A stretch of 64,000 nucleotides of DNA from Dasania sp. GY-MA-18 (GTDB taxonomy: Bacteria; Pseudomonadota; Gammaproteobacteria; Pseudomonadales; Dasaniaceae), in assembly GCF_024734385.1 (NCBI RefSeq), contig NZ_JANHAP010000008.1, positions 62,001-126,000 of the forward strand, in the 5' to 3' direction. The notes beneath the pieces were generated by a model, which saw only the letters and a program-made list of their open reading frames with translations, did not search any database and was not told where the DNA came from. Positions 52,946 to 61,189 of the stretch are shown here, piece by piece (position 1 is the stretch's first letter; each line of letters begins with the position of its first letter). Made by a program: the position numbers and the translations under genes.

Positions 52946-54202
52946 TTAGGCCTGCTGGTATGCCTTACGAACTTCTTCAGCAATTATGCTTATGCCTTGT
53001 TTTACGGCGGCCTCAGGCTGCGCATAGGACGCCCGTATACATTCATGTTGATGCTGCCAATCATCGGCTATGCCTACAAAAAAGTTATGGCCGGGGACTA
53101 CTAACACGCCACGTGCTTTTAAACGTTGGTATAACTCTTGGCTGCTAATAGGCAGGCCTTCAAACCACAGCCATAAAAAGATTGCGCCTTCGGGTTTGTG
53201 TATATGGTAGTTGAGTCCTTGCAAGGCTTGTTGAAACCACTGGCAGCTGAGTTGCGAGCGCTGCTGGTAAAAGGGCTTAACATGCTGGTTGCTCAAGCTT
53301 AAAATTTTATCGTCAGTAAATAATTGCTTGGCTATGGCTGGCCCCAGGTTACCGCAGGCCAAACTGGTAATCGTATTGGCGTTGGTATAAGCCTGTATGA
53401 GTTCTTCATTGGCAACGATGATGCCCGTGCGCGCACCCGGCAGGCCCAGCTTGGATAAGCTTAGGGCTAGTATGGTGTTTTCATCCCAGTGGGGTTTGGC
53501 ATCGCAAAATAAAATATTAGGGAAGGGCAGGCCGTAGGCGCCATCAATAATTAAGGGTATGCCCTGTGCTTTGGCTATGCTGCTGAGGTGCGCCAGCTCA
53601 TCGTCGGTTAATACATTGCCGGTGGGGTTGGTGGGGCGGGATACACATAGGGCTGCAGTGCTCTGGCTTAATTGCAGCTTAGAAAAATCTACATGGTATT
53701 TAAATAAGCGATTATCCAAATGTTCAATGTTGGGCTTGGTGGCGCTAAACAGTGGCTCGCTAAGGCCGGTATCACCATAGCCTATATACTCTGGTGCTAA
53801 GGGTAAGTGTATTTGGCGCTGGCTGCCGTCGGCCATTTTGCCGGCCAGCAAGTTAAATAAAATAAAAAAAGCGGCTTGGCTACCATTGGAAATGGCGATA
53901 TTGGCAGCACTTAGCTGCCAGCCAAATTGCTTATTTAAAAACTGGGCTAGCTCGCTGCGAAACTGGCGCTCGCCTTGGGGCGATTGGTATATGCCCAATA
54001 GGCTGTGACGACTGTCGGGGTTGTTAAGAATATTCTCCAAGCACTGTTGAAACTCTTCTTCAACATGAGGGATACGGGCAGGGTTACCGCCCCCCATAAA
54101 GATCATGTCGGGGTTTTCGTTAAGGGCGCTGCCCAAATCGTCCATTAAATCGACGATACCGGAGTGGCCAGCAAATTTTTCACCAAAAGCGGATAATTTC
54201 AC
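52946..54202 (-). CDS. avtA: Valine--pyruvate aminotransferase
   Basis: PLP-dependent fold-type I aminotransferase that exchanges the amino group between valine and pyruvate (alanine). The 418-aa protein begins with the AvtA-specific KLSAFGEKFAGHSGIVDLMD and MGGGNPARIPHVE. It carries SNGSQAAFFILFNLLAGK, the cofactor Asp/Tyr region LIIDGAYGLPFP, and the PLP-binding lysine in ALSLSKLGLPGARTGI. Length is usual. It is often a stand-alone gene; here it closes a group with an amino-acid permease, receptor and exported amidohydrolase, so it may serve catabolism as well as biosynthesis. Confidence 0.93.
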   Translation of the reverse strand: MKLSAFGEKFAGHSGIVDLMDDLGSALNENPDMIFMGGGNPARIPHVEEEFQQCLENILNNPDSRHSLLGIYQSPQGERQFRSELAQFLNKQFGWQLSAANIAISNGSQAAFFILFNLLAGKMADGSQRQIHLPLAPEYIGYGDTGLSEPLFSATKPNIEHLDNRLFKYHVDFSKLQLSQSTAALCVSRPTNPTGNVLTDDELAHLSSIAKAQGIPLIIDGAYGLPFPNILFCDAKPHWDENTILALSLSKLGLPGARTGIIVANEELIQAYTNANTITSLACGNLGPAIAKQLFTDDKILSLSNQHVKPFYQQRSQLSCQWFQQALQGLNYHIHKPEGAIFLWLWFEGLPISSQELYQRLKARGVLVVPGHNFFVGIADDWQHQHECIRASYAQPEAAVKQGISIIAEEVRKAYQQA

Positions 54203-54337
54203 GTCTGCTCTACATTAATTCAAGTAAGTGGGCTTGGCAGCTTATATGAAAATGCATGCCTATTTATAAAAGCAGGATTATAACTCATTATAGGTGCTTT
54301 GAGTCTCTAGTCGCTAGCGCAAAGTCTGTGAGCAAAG

Positions 54338-54402
54338 TCCTTAGAACAAAAGCCTCTAGATCCCTCTAGAACATAAGCCTCTAGAACAAAGCCCCTAGAG
54401 CT
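54338..54402. repeat. Imperfect tandem repeat with CTCTAGA motifs
   Basis: About four units of 14-15 bp, with consensus CCTCTAGAACAAAAG: TCCTTAGAACAAAAG, CCTCTAGATC, CCTCTAGAACATAAG, CCTCTAGAACAAAG, CCCCTAGAGCTAATG. It lies upstream of the S-formylglutathione hydrolase gene (start 54452) and may affect its expression or simply reflect slippage. Confidence 0.7.
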
Positions 54403-54451
54403 AATGCGCTAAGCTAATGCCTATAAAGTTGTTATTTAAAGAGGATGTACT

Positions 54452-55294
54452 ATGTCGTTAGAGAAGGTGAGTGAGAATAAATGCTTTGCTGGCAGGCAGT
54501 TGCGTTACAGTCATCAGTCGGCAGTATTAAACTGCAGCATGAATTTTTCGATTTATCTGCCTGCAGAGGCTGGCAGCCACAAAGTGCCGGTTTTATATTG
54601 GCTATCAGGTTTAACTTGTACTGATGAAAACTTTGTTACCAAGGCCGGTGCTCAGCAGTTTGCAGCCCAACATGGCGTTGCCATTGTTGCTCCCGATACC
54701 AGTCCACGCGGGGAGGGAGTACCCGATGACGCCGATGCTGCCTATGATTTTGGCCTAGGCGCTGGCTTTTATGTTGATGCCACCCAAGCTCCCTGGTCGC
54801 AGCACTACCATATGTATAGCTATATCTGTCAGGAGTTACCCGAGCTAATCAATGCTAATTTCCCTGTGGATGGCCAGCGCAGCTCTATTTTTGGGCACTC
54901 TATGGGCGGCCATGGTGCCTTAACCATAGCACTAAAAAATACCGATAAATACCAGTCCGTCTCGGCCTTTGCTCCTATAGCTTCAGCTATGCAATGCCCC
55001 TGGGGTGAAAAAGCTTTGAGTAATTATATAGGCACCAACAAAGAGGACTGGCGCCAGTATGATGCCACTGAACTGGTGGCAAAAGCTGAGCGGCAAATCC
55101 CCATGCTGGTTGATCAAGGCACGGCTGATAATTTTTTGGTCGAGCAGCTTAAGCCGGTGTTATTACAGCAGGCTTGTGATGCCGCAGGCTATCCAGCCAC
55201 TATACGCATGCAAGAGGGCTACGATCACAGCTACTTTTTTATGAGTAGCTTTATGGCTGATCATATTGCCTTTCATGCTAAGTATTTAAAGTGA
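54452..55294 (+). CDS. fghA: S-formylglutathione hydrolase
   Basis: Serine esterase that hydrolyses S-formylglutathione to formate and glutathione in formaldehyde detoxification. The 280-aa alpha/beta hydrolase has the family stretch VLYWLSGLTCTDENFVTKAG, then PDTSPRGEGVPDD, the nucleophile elbow GHSMGGHGAL with Ser150, and the late catalytic GYDHSYFFMSSF with His. All match the FrmB/FghA (esterase D) family. Shine-Dalgarno GAGGA precedes the ATG. The usual partner, glutathione-dependent formaldehyde dehydrogenase, is not adjacent; a terminator follows directly, so it is monocistronic. Confidence 0.95.
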   Translation: MSLEKVSENKCFAGRQLRYSHQSAVLNCSMNFSIYLPAEAGSHKVPVLYWLSGLTCTDENFVTKAGAQQFAAQHGVAIVAPDTSPRGEGVPDDADAAYDFGLGAGFYVDATQAPWSQHYHMYSYICQELPELINANFPVDGQRSSIFGHSMGGHGALTIALKNTDKYQSVSAFAPIASAMQCPWGEKALSNYIGTNKEDWRQYDATELVAKAERQIPMLVDQGTADNFLVEQLKPVLLQQACDAAGYPATIRMQEGYDHSYFFMSSFMADHIAFHAKYLK

Positions 55295-55308
55295 TAAAAG
55301 TATTTTTA

Positions 55309-55337
55309 ATATACCGGCTTACAGCCGGTATATTTTT
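55309..55337 (+). terminator. Terminator after the S-formylglutathione hydrolase gene
   Basis: A perfect 11-bp stem ATATACCGGCT (55309-55319) / AGCCGGTATAT (55323-55333) with loop TAC and a T-run. It begins 15 bp after the stop. Confidence 0.92.
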
Positions 55338-55439
55338 AACCTATGTATACGCTGTTATCAGCTATACTCTATAGTCTTGAAAAATATCATCGGGAAGATA
55401 AATTAGAACTGCACCAGTTATAAATATAATGAGGGGACT

Positions 55440-57161
55440 ATGGCCGATAAAAATAAAAACAGTGGCTTTACTATAAAATTAAAACATTTACTTATAGTTG
55501 TTTTTATTTTTATTTCTGCGGTGCCGTTATTTTTCAGCCTGCAGTATCTCAATCAATACGCACAAAACCAATATCGTGAGCAAGTGGGCGAGAAATTAGA
55601 GGCCTTATCGCTGATAGCCAAGCAACGCATTTTAACCTCTGTCGCTAGGCTGGAAGATAGCGCCGCGCTGATAGCTAGCCGCACTCAAATGCGTGCATAT
55701 TTGGCACAATGGGGGCAACAACAATCACCAGAGCTATTAGAACAAATCAATAAAATAATCTTTGATGCCAGCGCTGCGGTTCCGCATCTGCATGAGATTA
55801 GTCTTTATAATAATGAAGGCGCTCCTCTCACATCTACTATAGAAGCTTCGCTAGAAGAAAAGCTACTGTCGCCGCCTGTTAAAGGCACTAAGGTTCAGGC
55901 CGAACCTTTTGAAAACTCACTTTTGCTTACCGCAGTAACACCGTTAATCTTGGATAGGAAGAAGGTGGGGTACTTAAAGGTGGCTTTTTTTGCTGATTTT
56001 TTGTTAGAGCTTATAGAAGAAAGAGCCGGTTTAGGAACGACTGGGGAATGGTTGATTGTTACACGCAGTGCCGAGGGGCATGCTCTTTTTGTTACCCCGC
56101 TAAAATACGATAAAAATGCTGCCTTTACCCGCATCATTGATAAAGCTCAAATAGATATACCCACGACGCAAGCATTGTTGGGTAATGAAATATTAATGGA
56201 TCAAGCGCCTGACTATATGGGGCAGCCGGTGATGGCTTATACCCGCTATCTACCTAAGCAGGACTGGGGTTTAGTAGTAAAGATGCATGAATCTGAAATC
56301 GCTCAATTAACGGTAGAGTTTAAGCGCGTGTTACTGCTACTGGAGACGGTGATTATTGCTTTGGCGGTTATTATTGGAGTGATAGTTTCCTTTTATATTG
56401 CCATGCCCATAGAGCGCTTAAGAAGTTTTACCCAAAAGGTTAGCTCTGGTGATTATAGTCATAATGTTGAGCCTAGCGGTTGGCTGGAAGCCAAAGAGTT
56501 GACTCATTCGTTTAATACTATGACCAAGTCTTTGCGCGATTTAAATGAAAATCTATTAAAAAAAGTTGAGGAACGCACTCAAGAGTTAGATAAAGCTAAT
56601 CAGCGTTTGCTAGAGTTGGCGAATAAAGATGAATTGACTGGTGTAAATAATCGGCGTTATTTTGAGGAAAGATTAGGTCAAGAGATCAAACGCGCTAAAC
56701 GAAATGGCAGCTCTTTAGCCTTGGTCATGTTAGATCTTGATTATTTTAAGGTGGTCAATGATACCTGGGGGCACTTGGCAGGGGATCAAGTCTTAAAAAC
56801 GGTATCACAAAAATTACAGTATTGCCTGAGAGATACCGATATTATTGCCCGTATAGGTGGCGAAGAATTTTGCTTGGTGATGCCAGATGGCTCTTATGAT
56901 GGCGTTATTGCCCATCTAGAGCGTATACGTATAGATATTGCAGCGCTAAAAATTATTTATGAATCCCATGATATATCCATAAGCTGCAGCATGGGGCTGG
57001 CGTTTTGCCGCGAGTCCGATACGATCCAAAGCTTAATGGAAAGGGCTGACGATGCCTTATACCTTTCTAAAAACGCTGGGCGCAATAAGCTTAGTGATGA
57101 AAATGGAGTGGTGCAGTCTGTGATGGCTAGTAATACAGAGGCTAAAAAAACGGGCGAGTAG
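55440..57161 (+). CDS. Membrane diguanylate cyclase with periplasmic sensor domain, HAMP and GGDEF
   Basis: Signal-dependent cyclic di-GMP synthase. The 573-aa protein has membrane helix 1 (about 13-32) and a large extracytoplasmic domain (about 35-285), Cache-like in its length and final strand pattern (VMAYTRYLPKQDWGLVVKMHESEI). Membrane helix 2 (about 300-322), HAMP (about 323-375), a coiled coil and a GGDEF domain (about 400-560) follow. The active site is GGEEF at 473-477 and the inhibitory I-site RDTD at 464-467, both intact. GAGGGG precedes the ATG. Monocistronic as far as the sequence shows. Confidence 0.93.
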   Translation: MADKNKNSGFTIKLKHLLIVVFIFISAVPLFFSLQYLNQYAQNQYREQVGEKLEALSLIAKQRILTSVARLEDSAALIASRTQMRAYLAQWGQQQSPELLEQINKIIFDASAAVPHLHEISLYNNEGAPLTSTIEASLEEKLLSPPVKGTKVQAEPFENSLLLTAVTPLILDRKKVGYLKVAFFADFLLELIEERAGLGTTGEWLIVTRSAEGHALFVTPLKYDKNAAFTRIIDKAQIDIPTTQALLGNEILMDQAPDYMGQPVMAYTRYLPKQDWGLVVKMHESEIAQLTVEFKRVLLLLETVIIALAVIIGVIVSFYIAMPIERLRSFTQKVSSGDYSHNVEPSGWLEAKELTHSFNTMTKSLRDLNENLLKKVEERTQELDKANQRLLELANKDELTGVNNRRYFEERLGQEIKRAKRNGSSLALVMLDLDYFKVVNDTWGHLAGDQVLKTVSQKLQYCLRDTDIIARIGGEEFCLVMPDGSYDGVIAHLERIRIDIAALKIIYESHDISISCSMGLAFCRESDTIQSLMERADDALYLSKNAGRNKLSDENGVVQSVMASNTEAKKTGE

Positions 57162-57254
57162 TGTGTGAGGGTTAGGCTGCACAGCTAACACTTTAGTTGT
57201 TATAGCATTATTTATGCAGCCTGATGTTAAGTTAATAAGCTCAGGGTGTAAGAG

Positions 57255-57914
57255 TTAATTACAGCTTTCGCTGATGACAACTCTTGAGATGGGGCTGCCA
57301 TCGTGGGCCTCATTCATGGTTTGCTGTAAAAAGTTTGATAATGCTCGTTCTATATTTAGCTGCAATTTTGGGTCTGCCAGATAGGCGTCAGCCTTTTCTT
57401 TAATTTTTTGGCTCATCCGTTCTCTGACATCTTGTTGCACCACAGCCTCTAAGTCAGTGTAGAAAATGCCGTCTATAGTGGTGCCTCGGTCTGGGTTGAT
57501 GGAAATCTGCTTATTGGTCCATACCACGGCAGGGGCGCGCACTTGCACCACACCTTTTTGTGGGTCTAGTACTTTTGAGCACCAATCCCAATCTTGTAAA
57601 TCGTAGCCAAATGTAAAGGTGTAGTCGGTAGAGTAAAAGGCATGTACCAGGTCTTTTAAGACCCCAGCACCACCTGCGGGCCTATCGTATTTTTCCTTAA
57701 GCTCTAAAATAAAAGTTGTGGTAACTTGAGCAAACTCAAAGGTTAGTGCATCTTTTAAAATGCCGTCTAGAGCTTTTATTTTGCGCAGTTTCTCCAGCTC
57801 TTCAACTCTTTGTTTTTGTTTTATCCAGTCTTGGGTGATATAACTGCCCGCAGCACCAAGGGCGATGAGTATAATTACGAGTACTAGATTGATGTTTCCT
57901 TTTTGCTTGCTCAT
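57255..57914 (-). CDS. Membrane-anchored protein, DUF4230-like
   Basis: A 219-aa protein with an N-terminal membrane helix (about 9-27, NLVLVIILIALGAAGSYIT), a coiled-coil stretch (about 30-50) and a beta/alpha domain. FTFGYDLQDWDWCSKVLD, then VQVRAPAVVWTNKQISINPD and a helical end QKIKEKADAYLADPKLQLNI follow the pattern of DUF4230 proteins, of unknown function. The assignment is by eye and tentative. The helix orientation suggests a periplasmic domain. Convergent with the second cyclase gene; upstream lies the terminator of the sulfide quinone reductase gene. Confidence 0.6.
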   Translation of the reverse strand: MSKQKGNINLVLVIILIALGAAGSYITQDWIKQKQRVEELEKLRKIKALDGILKDALTFEFAQVTTTFILELKEKYDRPAGGAGVLKDLVHAFYSTDYTFTFGYDLQDWDWCSKVLDPQKGVVQVRAPAVVWTNKQISINPDRGTTIDGIFYTDLEAVVQQDVRERMSQKIKEKADAYLADPKLQLNIERALSNFLQQTMNEAHDGSPISRVVISESCN

Positions 57915-58013
57915 AGTGCTGTCCTTTAGGTTTTATAATAAGTCTCTATCTGGGCTAGGTTGGTATTGATTATTACAGGCTTAAGCGTAGACCTTAACTG
58001 AAATTGCAGGCAT

Positions 58014-58048
58014 AAAAAAGCCGAGAGCTGCATTGCAACTCTCGGCTT
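58014..58048 (-). terminator. Terminator of the sulfide oxidation operon
   Basis: On the minus strand a 10-bp stem AAGCCGAGAG / CTCTCGGCTT (58018-58027 with 58039-58048) is followed by a T-run (A-run on the plus strand, 58014-58019). It lies 15 bp past the stop of the sulfide:quinone oxidoreductase gene. Confidence 0.9.
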
Positions 58049-58062
58049 AATTATTATAGGCG

Positions 58063-59283
58063 CTAGCCCTTGGGTTTGGTCAACCACTCTTTGCCTTTTA
58101 GCATGTGGTTAAAATACACATAAGGCAGTACTTTGGCCTTTAAAAACCAGGCTAAGCGAGTAGGTTTTAAACCATTGAGTAAGCAGGTGGGGAAAGTGGG
58201 TGTGACCTTACCGCCATAACTAAACTCAGCTAATACTATCTTGCCGTGCTCAACAGTTAAGGGGCAGGCGCCGTAGCCGCCGTAGTTATCGAGCAGGGCG
58301 CTGCCATTGAGTAGGCGTAGAACATTTTCAGCGACTATGGGGGCCTGCTGCCTGACTGCAGCGGCAGTTTTAGCATTAGGGGTAGTGGTGCAGTCGCCCA
58401 AGCCAAAGATGTTTTTATGCTGGCTATGCTGCAATGAACCTTGGTTTACATCTAACCAGCCTGCTTCGTTAGCCAGCGGGCTGGCTTTGATAAAGTCAGG
58501 GGCCGACTGCGGCGGGCATACGTGTAGCATGTCAAATTCGCGCTCTACGGTAACGTCGTTGCCATCGGCGTCTTTACCGGCGAAAGTTGCAATTTTTTTG
58601 TCGCCATCTACCGCGATAAGGTTGTGATTAAACTGTAGGTCGGCGTTATATTTTTTCACGTACTCCATCAATGCCGGGATATAGTCGGCAACGCCAAATA
58701 GAGCGGGGCCGGCGTTGTAAAAGCTGATGTCTATATTGTTTATGCTGCCATTTTGAGTCCAGTGGCTGGCCGATAAGTACATGGCTTTTTGCGGCGCACC
58801 TGCGCATTTAATCGGCATGGGCGGCTGGGTGAATAGGGCGGTGCCCGATTTTAGATTTTGCACCAGCTCCCAGGTATAGGGGGCTAAATCGTAGCGGTAG
58901 TTGGAGGTAACGCCGTTTTTGCCTAGTGTCTCTTCTAAACCTGCGACCTTAGCCCAATCTAATTGTAGGCCGGGGCTAACCACTAGCGCATCGTAGCTGA
59001 GGGTGTCGCCGTTATCTAAAGTTACTTGGTTTTGCTCTGGCTGAAAGCTGCTAACGGAGGCTTGTATCCATTTTACGCCGCTGGGTATTAGGCTTTGGGT
59101 GGGGCGTGCGGTTTCGGCTTGTTTGAAGATGCCGCCGCCTACCATAGTCCAGCCGGGTTGATAGTAGTGTTCGCTCTGCGGCTCTATCAGGCTGATATTT
59201 ATTGAGGCGTTGCGTTTTAGCAAGCTGGCAGCGGTTGCAATGCCGCCGGCGCCACCGCCTATGATGACTATGTTCTGGCTCAT
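58063..59283 (-). CDS. sqr: Sulfide:quinone oxidoreductase (FAD)
   Basis: Membrane-associated flavoprotein that oxidises sulfide (to polysulfide or an acceptor thiol) and reduces quinone. From ATG 59283, behind GGAGA, it has 406 residues; ATG 59295 lacks such a site. It starts with the FAD-binding VIIGGGAGGIATAASLL, has a YYQPGWTMVGGGIF segment typical of SQR types close to the mitochondrial enzyme, the cysteine in PPMPIKCAGAPQKAMYLSA, a second in MLHVCPPQSAP, and the C-terminal FAD motif NIFGLGDCTTTPNAKTAAAVR. It is 79 bp downstream of the persulfide dioxygenase gene on the same strand. Confidence 0.9.
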   Translation of the reverse strand: MSQNIVIIGGGAGGIATAASLLKRNASINISLIEPQSEHYYQPGWTMVGGGIFKQAETARPTQSLIPSGVKWIQASVSSFQPEQNQVTLDNGDTLSYDALVVSPGLQLDWAKVAGLEETLGKNGVTSNYRYDLAPYTWELVQNLKSGTALFTQPPMPIKCAGAPQKAMYLSASHWTQNGSINNIDISFYNAGPALFGVADYIPALMEYVKKYNADLQFNHNLIAVDGDKKIATFAGKDADGNDVTVEREFDMLHVCPPQSAPDFIKASPLANEAGWLDVNQGSLQHSQHKNIFGLGDCTTTPNAKTAAAVRQQAPIVAENVLRLLNGSALLDNYGGYGACPLTVEHGKIVLAEFSYGGKVTPTFPTCLLNGLKPTRLAWFLKAKVLPYVYFNHMLKGKEWLTKPKG

Positions 59284-59362
59284 GGTATTCTCCATATGTC
59301 TTTATTAGTAGGTTTGAATTGCTAAGCTGCTGACCGCATTTGCCGCTTATAGCCTGTGCTAG

Positions 59363-60499
59363 TTATAAATTAAGGGCCTGTTTAGCTAGGCTGAGATCGT
59401 ACCCCAATGTTTTCGCATGTTCTATAGCTTGTGCTTGCTCGGCACCTTTTAAGGTGCATAGCCACAGGTTGGTGGAGCGCGTTCCGGTGCGGCAAAAAGC
59501 AAAGCTTGGGCCTTGAGCCTTTTGTAGTTGGCTGGCCATTTCGTCTATAGCATTTTGTGGCAGGCTACGTTGTATAGGGATGTGGGCATATTGCAGGCCT
59601 GCATCCGCAGCGGCCTGGGCTATCTCGTCGCTGCTGGGTTGACCTTCGGCTTCGTTATCGGGGCGGTTGTTAATGATCAAGCTATAGCCTTTGGCTGCTA
59701 TGGCAGCCACATCGCTGGGCTGTATTTGTTCTGCGGTAGTAAAGGCTGCGGTATGGCGCTTCATTTTAAGCTTACTCTCATCAAAGGGCTGGCTGGTTTT
59801 TTGCCCGCACTGCAGGTTCGCGGGGATGGCGACATCCATCATTTTGGGGTTGGCTAATTTCAAGTTGTGCATGATGTCTACAAACTCGCTGGCTTGCGAG
59901 ACTTGCAGGCGCGGATTGTTGGCTTTTTCCTCGCCTATGCTGGATTGCGTCCAGCCCTTGTAGTCGTGAGCGGGGTAGACCAAGGTGTCATCGGCCAGGG
60001 TTAGTACTTTGTTAAATAAGCTGTGATATAGCGTCTCGGCGCTGCCATTTTGGAAATCGGTGCGGCCGGTGCCGCGGATTAACAAAGTGTCACCGCTAAA
60101 GAGGTAGCCCTGTGGGTTGCTGGCACTGGGTGCCAAGTAAAAGCATAGTGAGTCGTCCGTATGGCCAGGGGTAGCTAGCACAGTAAGGGCTATTTTACCG
60201 CAGTGAATTTTGTCACCATCGGCCACATGTTGATCGGCGCAAGCCAGCCCAGAAATATGCGAGACTATGGTTTGGCAGCCTAGGCGTTCACGTAATGCCC
60301 CTAAGGCGGTGATGTGGTCGGCGTGTACGTGAGTGTCTAGTGCGTATTTAAGGCTGAGTTTGAGTTCGCTAAGTAGTTGTATATAAAGATCGGTTTGTTC
60401 AAACACCGGATCTATCAGTAGGGCTTCGCCACTGTCGGTATCAGCGAGTAAATAACTATAGGTATAGCTGGCTTGATCGAAGAGTTGTCGTATAAGCAT
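59363..60499 (-). CDS. Persulfide dioxygenase fused to a DUF442 sulfurtransferase-like domain (Blh type)
   Basis: Bifunctional sulfur enzyme. Residues about 1-240 are a metallo-beta-lactamase fold of the ETHE1/persulfide dioxygenase group, with the metal motif THVHADH (His57, His59, Asp61, His62), ATPGHTDDSLCFYL, FSGDTLLIRGTGRTDFQNGS and YPAHDYKGWTQSSIGEEK. It would oxidise glutathione persulfide to sulfite. Residues about 245-375 form a DUF442 domain (GYSLIINNRPDNEAEGQPSS) with a phosphatase/rhodanese-like loop FCRTGTRSTNLW, nucleophile Cys336. The same fusion is known as Blh in plant-associated bacteria. It lies upstream of the sulfide quinone reductase gene, forming a two-step sulfide oxidation unit. 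Confidence 0.9.
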   Translation of the reverse strand: MLIRQLFDQASYTYSYLLADTDSGEALLIDPVFEQTDLYIQLLSELKLSLKYALDTHVHADHITALGALRERLGCQTIVSHISGLACADQHVADGDKIHCGKIALTVLATPGHTDDSLCFYLAPSASNPQGYLFSGDTLLIRGTGRTDFQNGSAETLYHSLFNKVLTLADDTLVYPAHDYKGWTQSSIGEEKANNPRLQVSQASEFVDIMHNLKLANPKMMDVAIPANLQCGQKTSQPFDESKLKMKRHTAAFTTAEQIQPSDVAAIAAKGYSLIINNRPDNEAEGQPSSDEIAQAAADAGLQYAHIPIQRSLPQNAIDEMASQLQKAQGPSFAFCRTGTRSTNLWLCTLKGAEQAQAIEHAKTLGYDLSLAKQALNL

Positions 60500-60610
60500 G
60501 CGCGAGTCTCTATAACACTATGGATAGGCTTTTGACGTAGGCGTTGCAAGATACGCTAGCGAGGAACGCCCAAGGCGATTATACATTTTTTTACAAAAAG
60601 AACTGACTTA

Positions 60611-60664
60611 AAGCGCATGCTCTGCCGTTTTTTACCGCTGGTAAAGGCTGCAGAAAATGCGCTT
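60611..60664. other. Nested three-tier hairpin structure
   Basis: Three sets of arms are concentric: AAGCGCAT (60611-60618) / ATGCGCTT (60657-60664), CTGC (60622-60625) / GCAG (60650-60653) and TTTACC (60631-60636) / GGTAAA (60640-60645) with loop GCT. It lies 33-86 bases downstream of the cold-shock gene (minus strand) and upstream of the persulfide dioxygenase gene. It could be the 3' end of the csp transcript, a small RNA or a regulatory leader. Confidence 0.5.
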
Positions 60665-60696
60665 GCCGTAATGCTAGCTGTGGCCCGGGGGAACCC

Positions 60697-60912
60697 TTAG
60701 GCCGAAACTTTTGCGACTTCCTCAGCCTGCAGGCCTTTAGGGCCATCAACAAGGTTGTATTCTACCAGTTGCCCCTGCTCTAAGGTTTTATAACCTTCGC
60801 CGGCAATAGCGCGAAAATGTACAAAGACATCATCGCCAGATTCTTGATTGATAAAGCCAAAACCTTTGGCATTGTTAAACCATTTTACGGTGCCAGTAAT
60901 ACGTGATGACAT
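60697..60912 (-). CDS. CspA-family cold-shock protein
   Basis: A 71-aa single cold-shock domain that binds single-stranded RNA or DNA and can melt RNA structure. It has [16 protein letters not shown], with RNP1 KGFGFI and RNP2 DDVFVHF, and the ending [11 protein letters not shown]. Length fits CspA. It is followed downstream by the nested hairpin at 60611-60664 and preceded by a 277-bp gap that must hold its promoter and probably a long cold-shock leader. It is a second cold-shock-domain gene beside the membrane form at 37912. Confidence 0.93.
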   Translation of the reverse strand: MSSRITGTVKWFNNAKGFGFINQESGDDVFVHFRAIAGEGYKTLEQGQLVEYNLVDGPKGLQAEEVAKVSA

Positions 60913-61130
60913 TGTTTTACCTCATTGTTGTTATTTTTGAAGAGTAAACAGGCGCCCTTAGAATAAGCATTGCTAGCTTAGGCTGCGGCGTAGTAGCCGC
61001 CATGCCAGCGTTGCTATTGATTATGTTTATTCACAACTGGCGTCTATAAATATTACTCACTCAACATTATCGACACAAAATCGATTATGTCTAGTTTCTG
61101 CGGCGTATAGAGGCGGAAATGTAAATATTA

Positions 61131-61166
61131 CCAAAAAGAAAAGGCGATACCCGTGGGTATCGCCTT
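61131..61166 (-). terminator. Terminator of valS
   Basis: A perfect 12-bp stem AAGGCGATACCC / GGGTATCGCCTT (61141-61166, loop of 2). On the minus strand it is followed by a T-rich tract (61131-61140). It lies 24 bp past the valS stop. Confidence 0.9.
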
Positions 61167-61189
61167 GTGCTTGTGACTAACAGTTAATT

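Noticed and set aside
54338-54402. CRISPR array for the CTCTAGA repeat
   Set aside because: Units are about 14 bp, adjoin without unique spacers and there are no cas genes.
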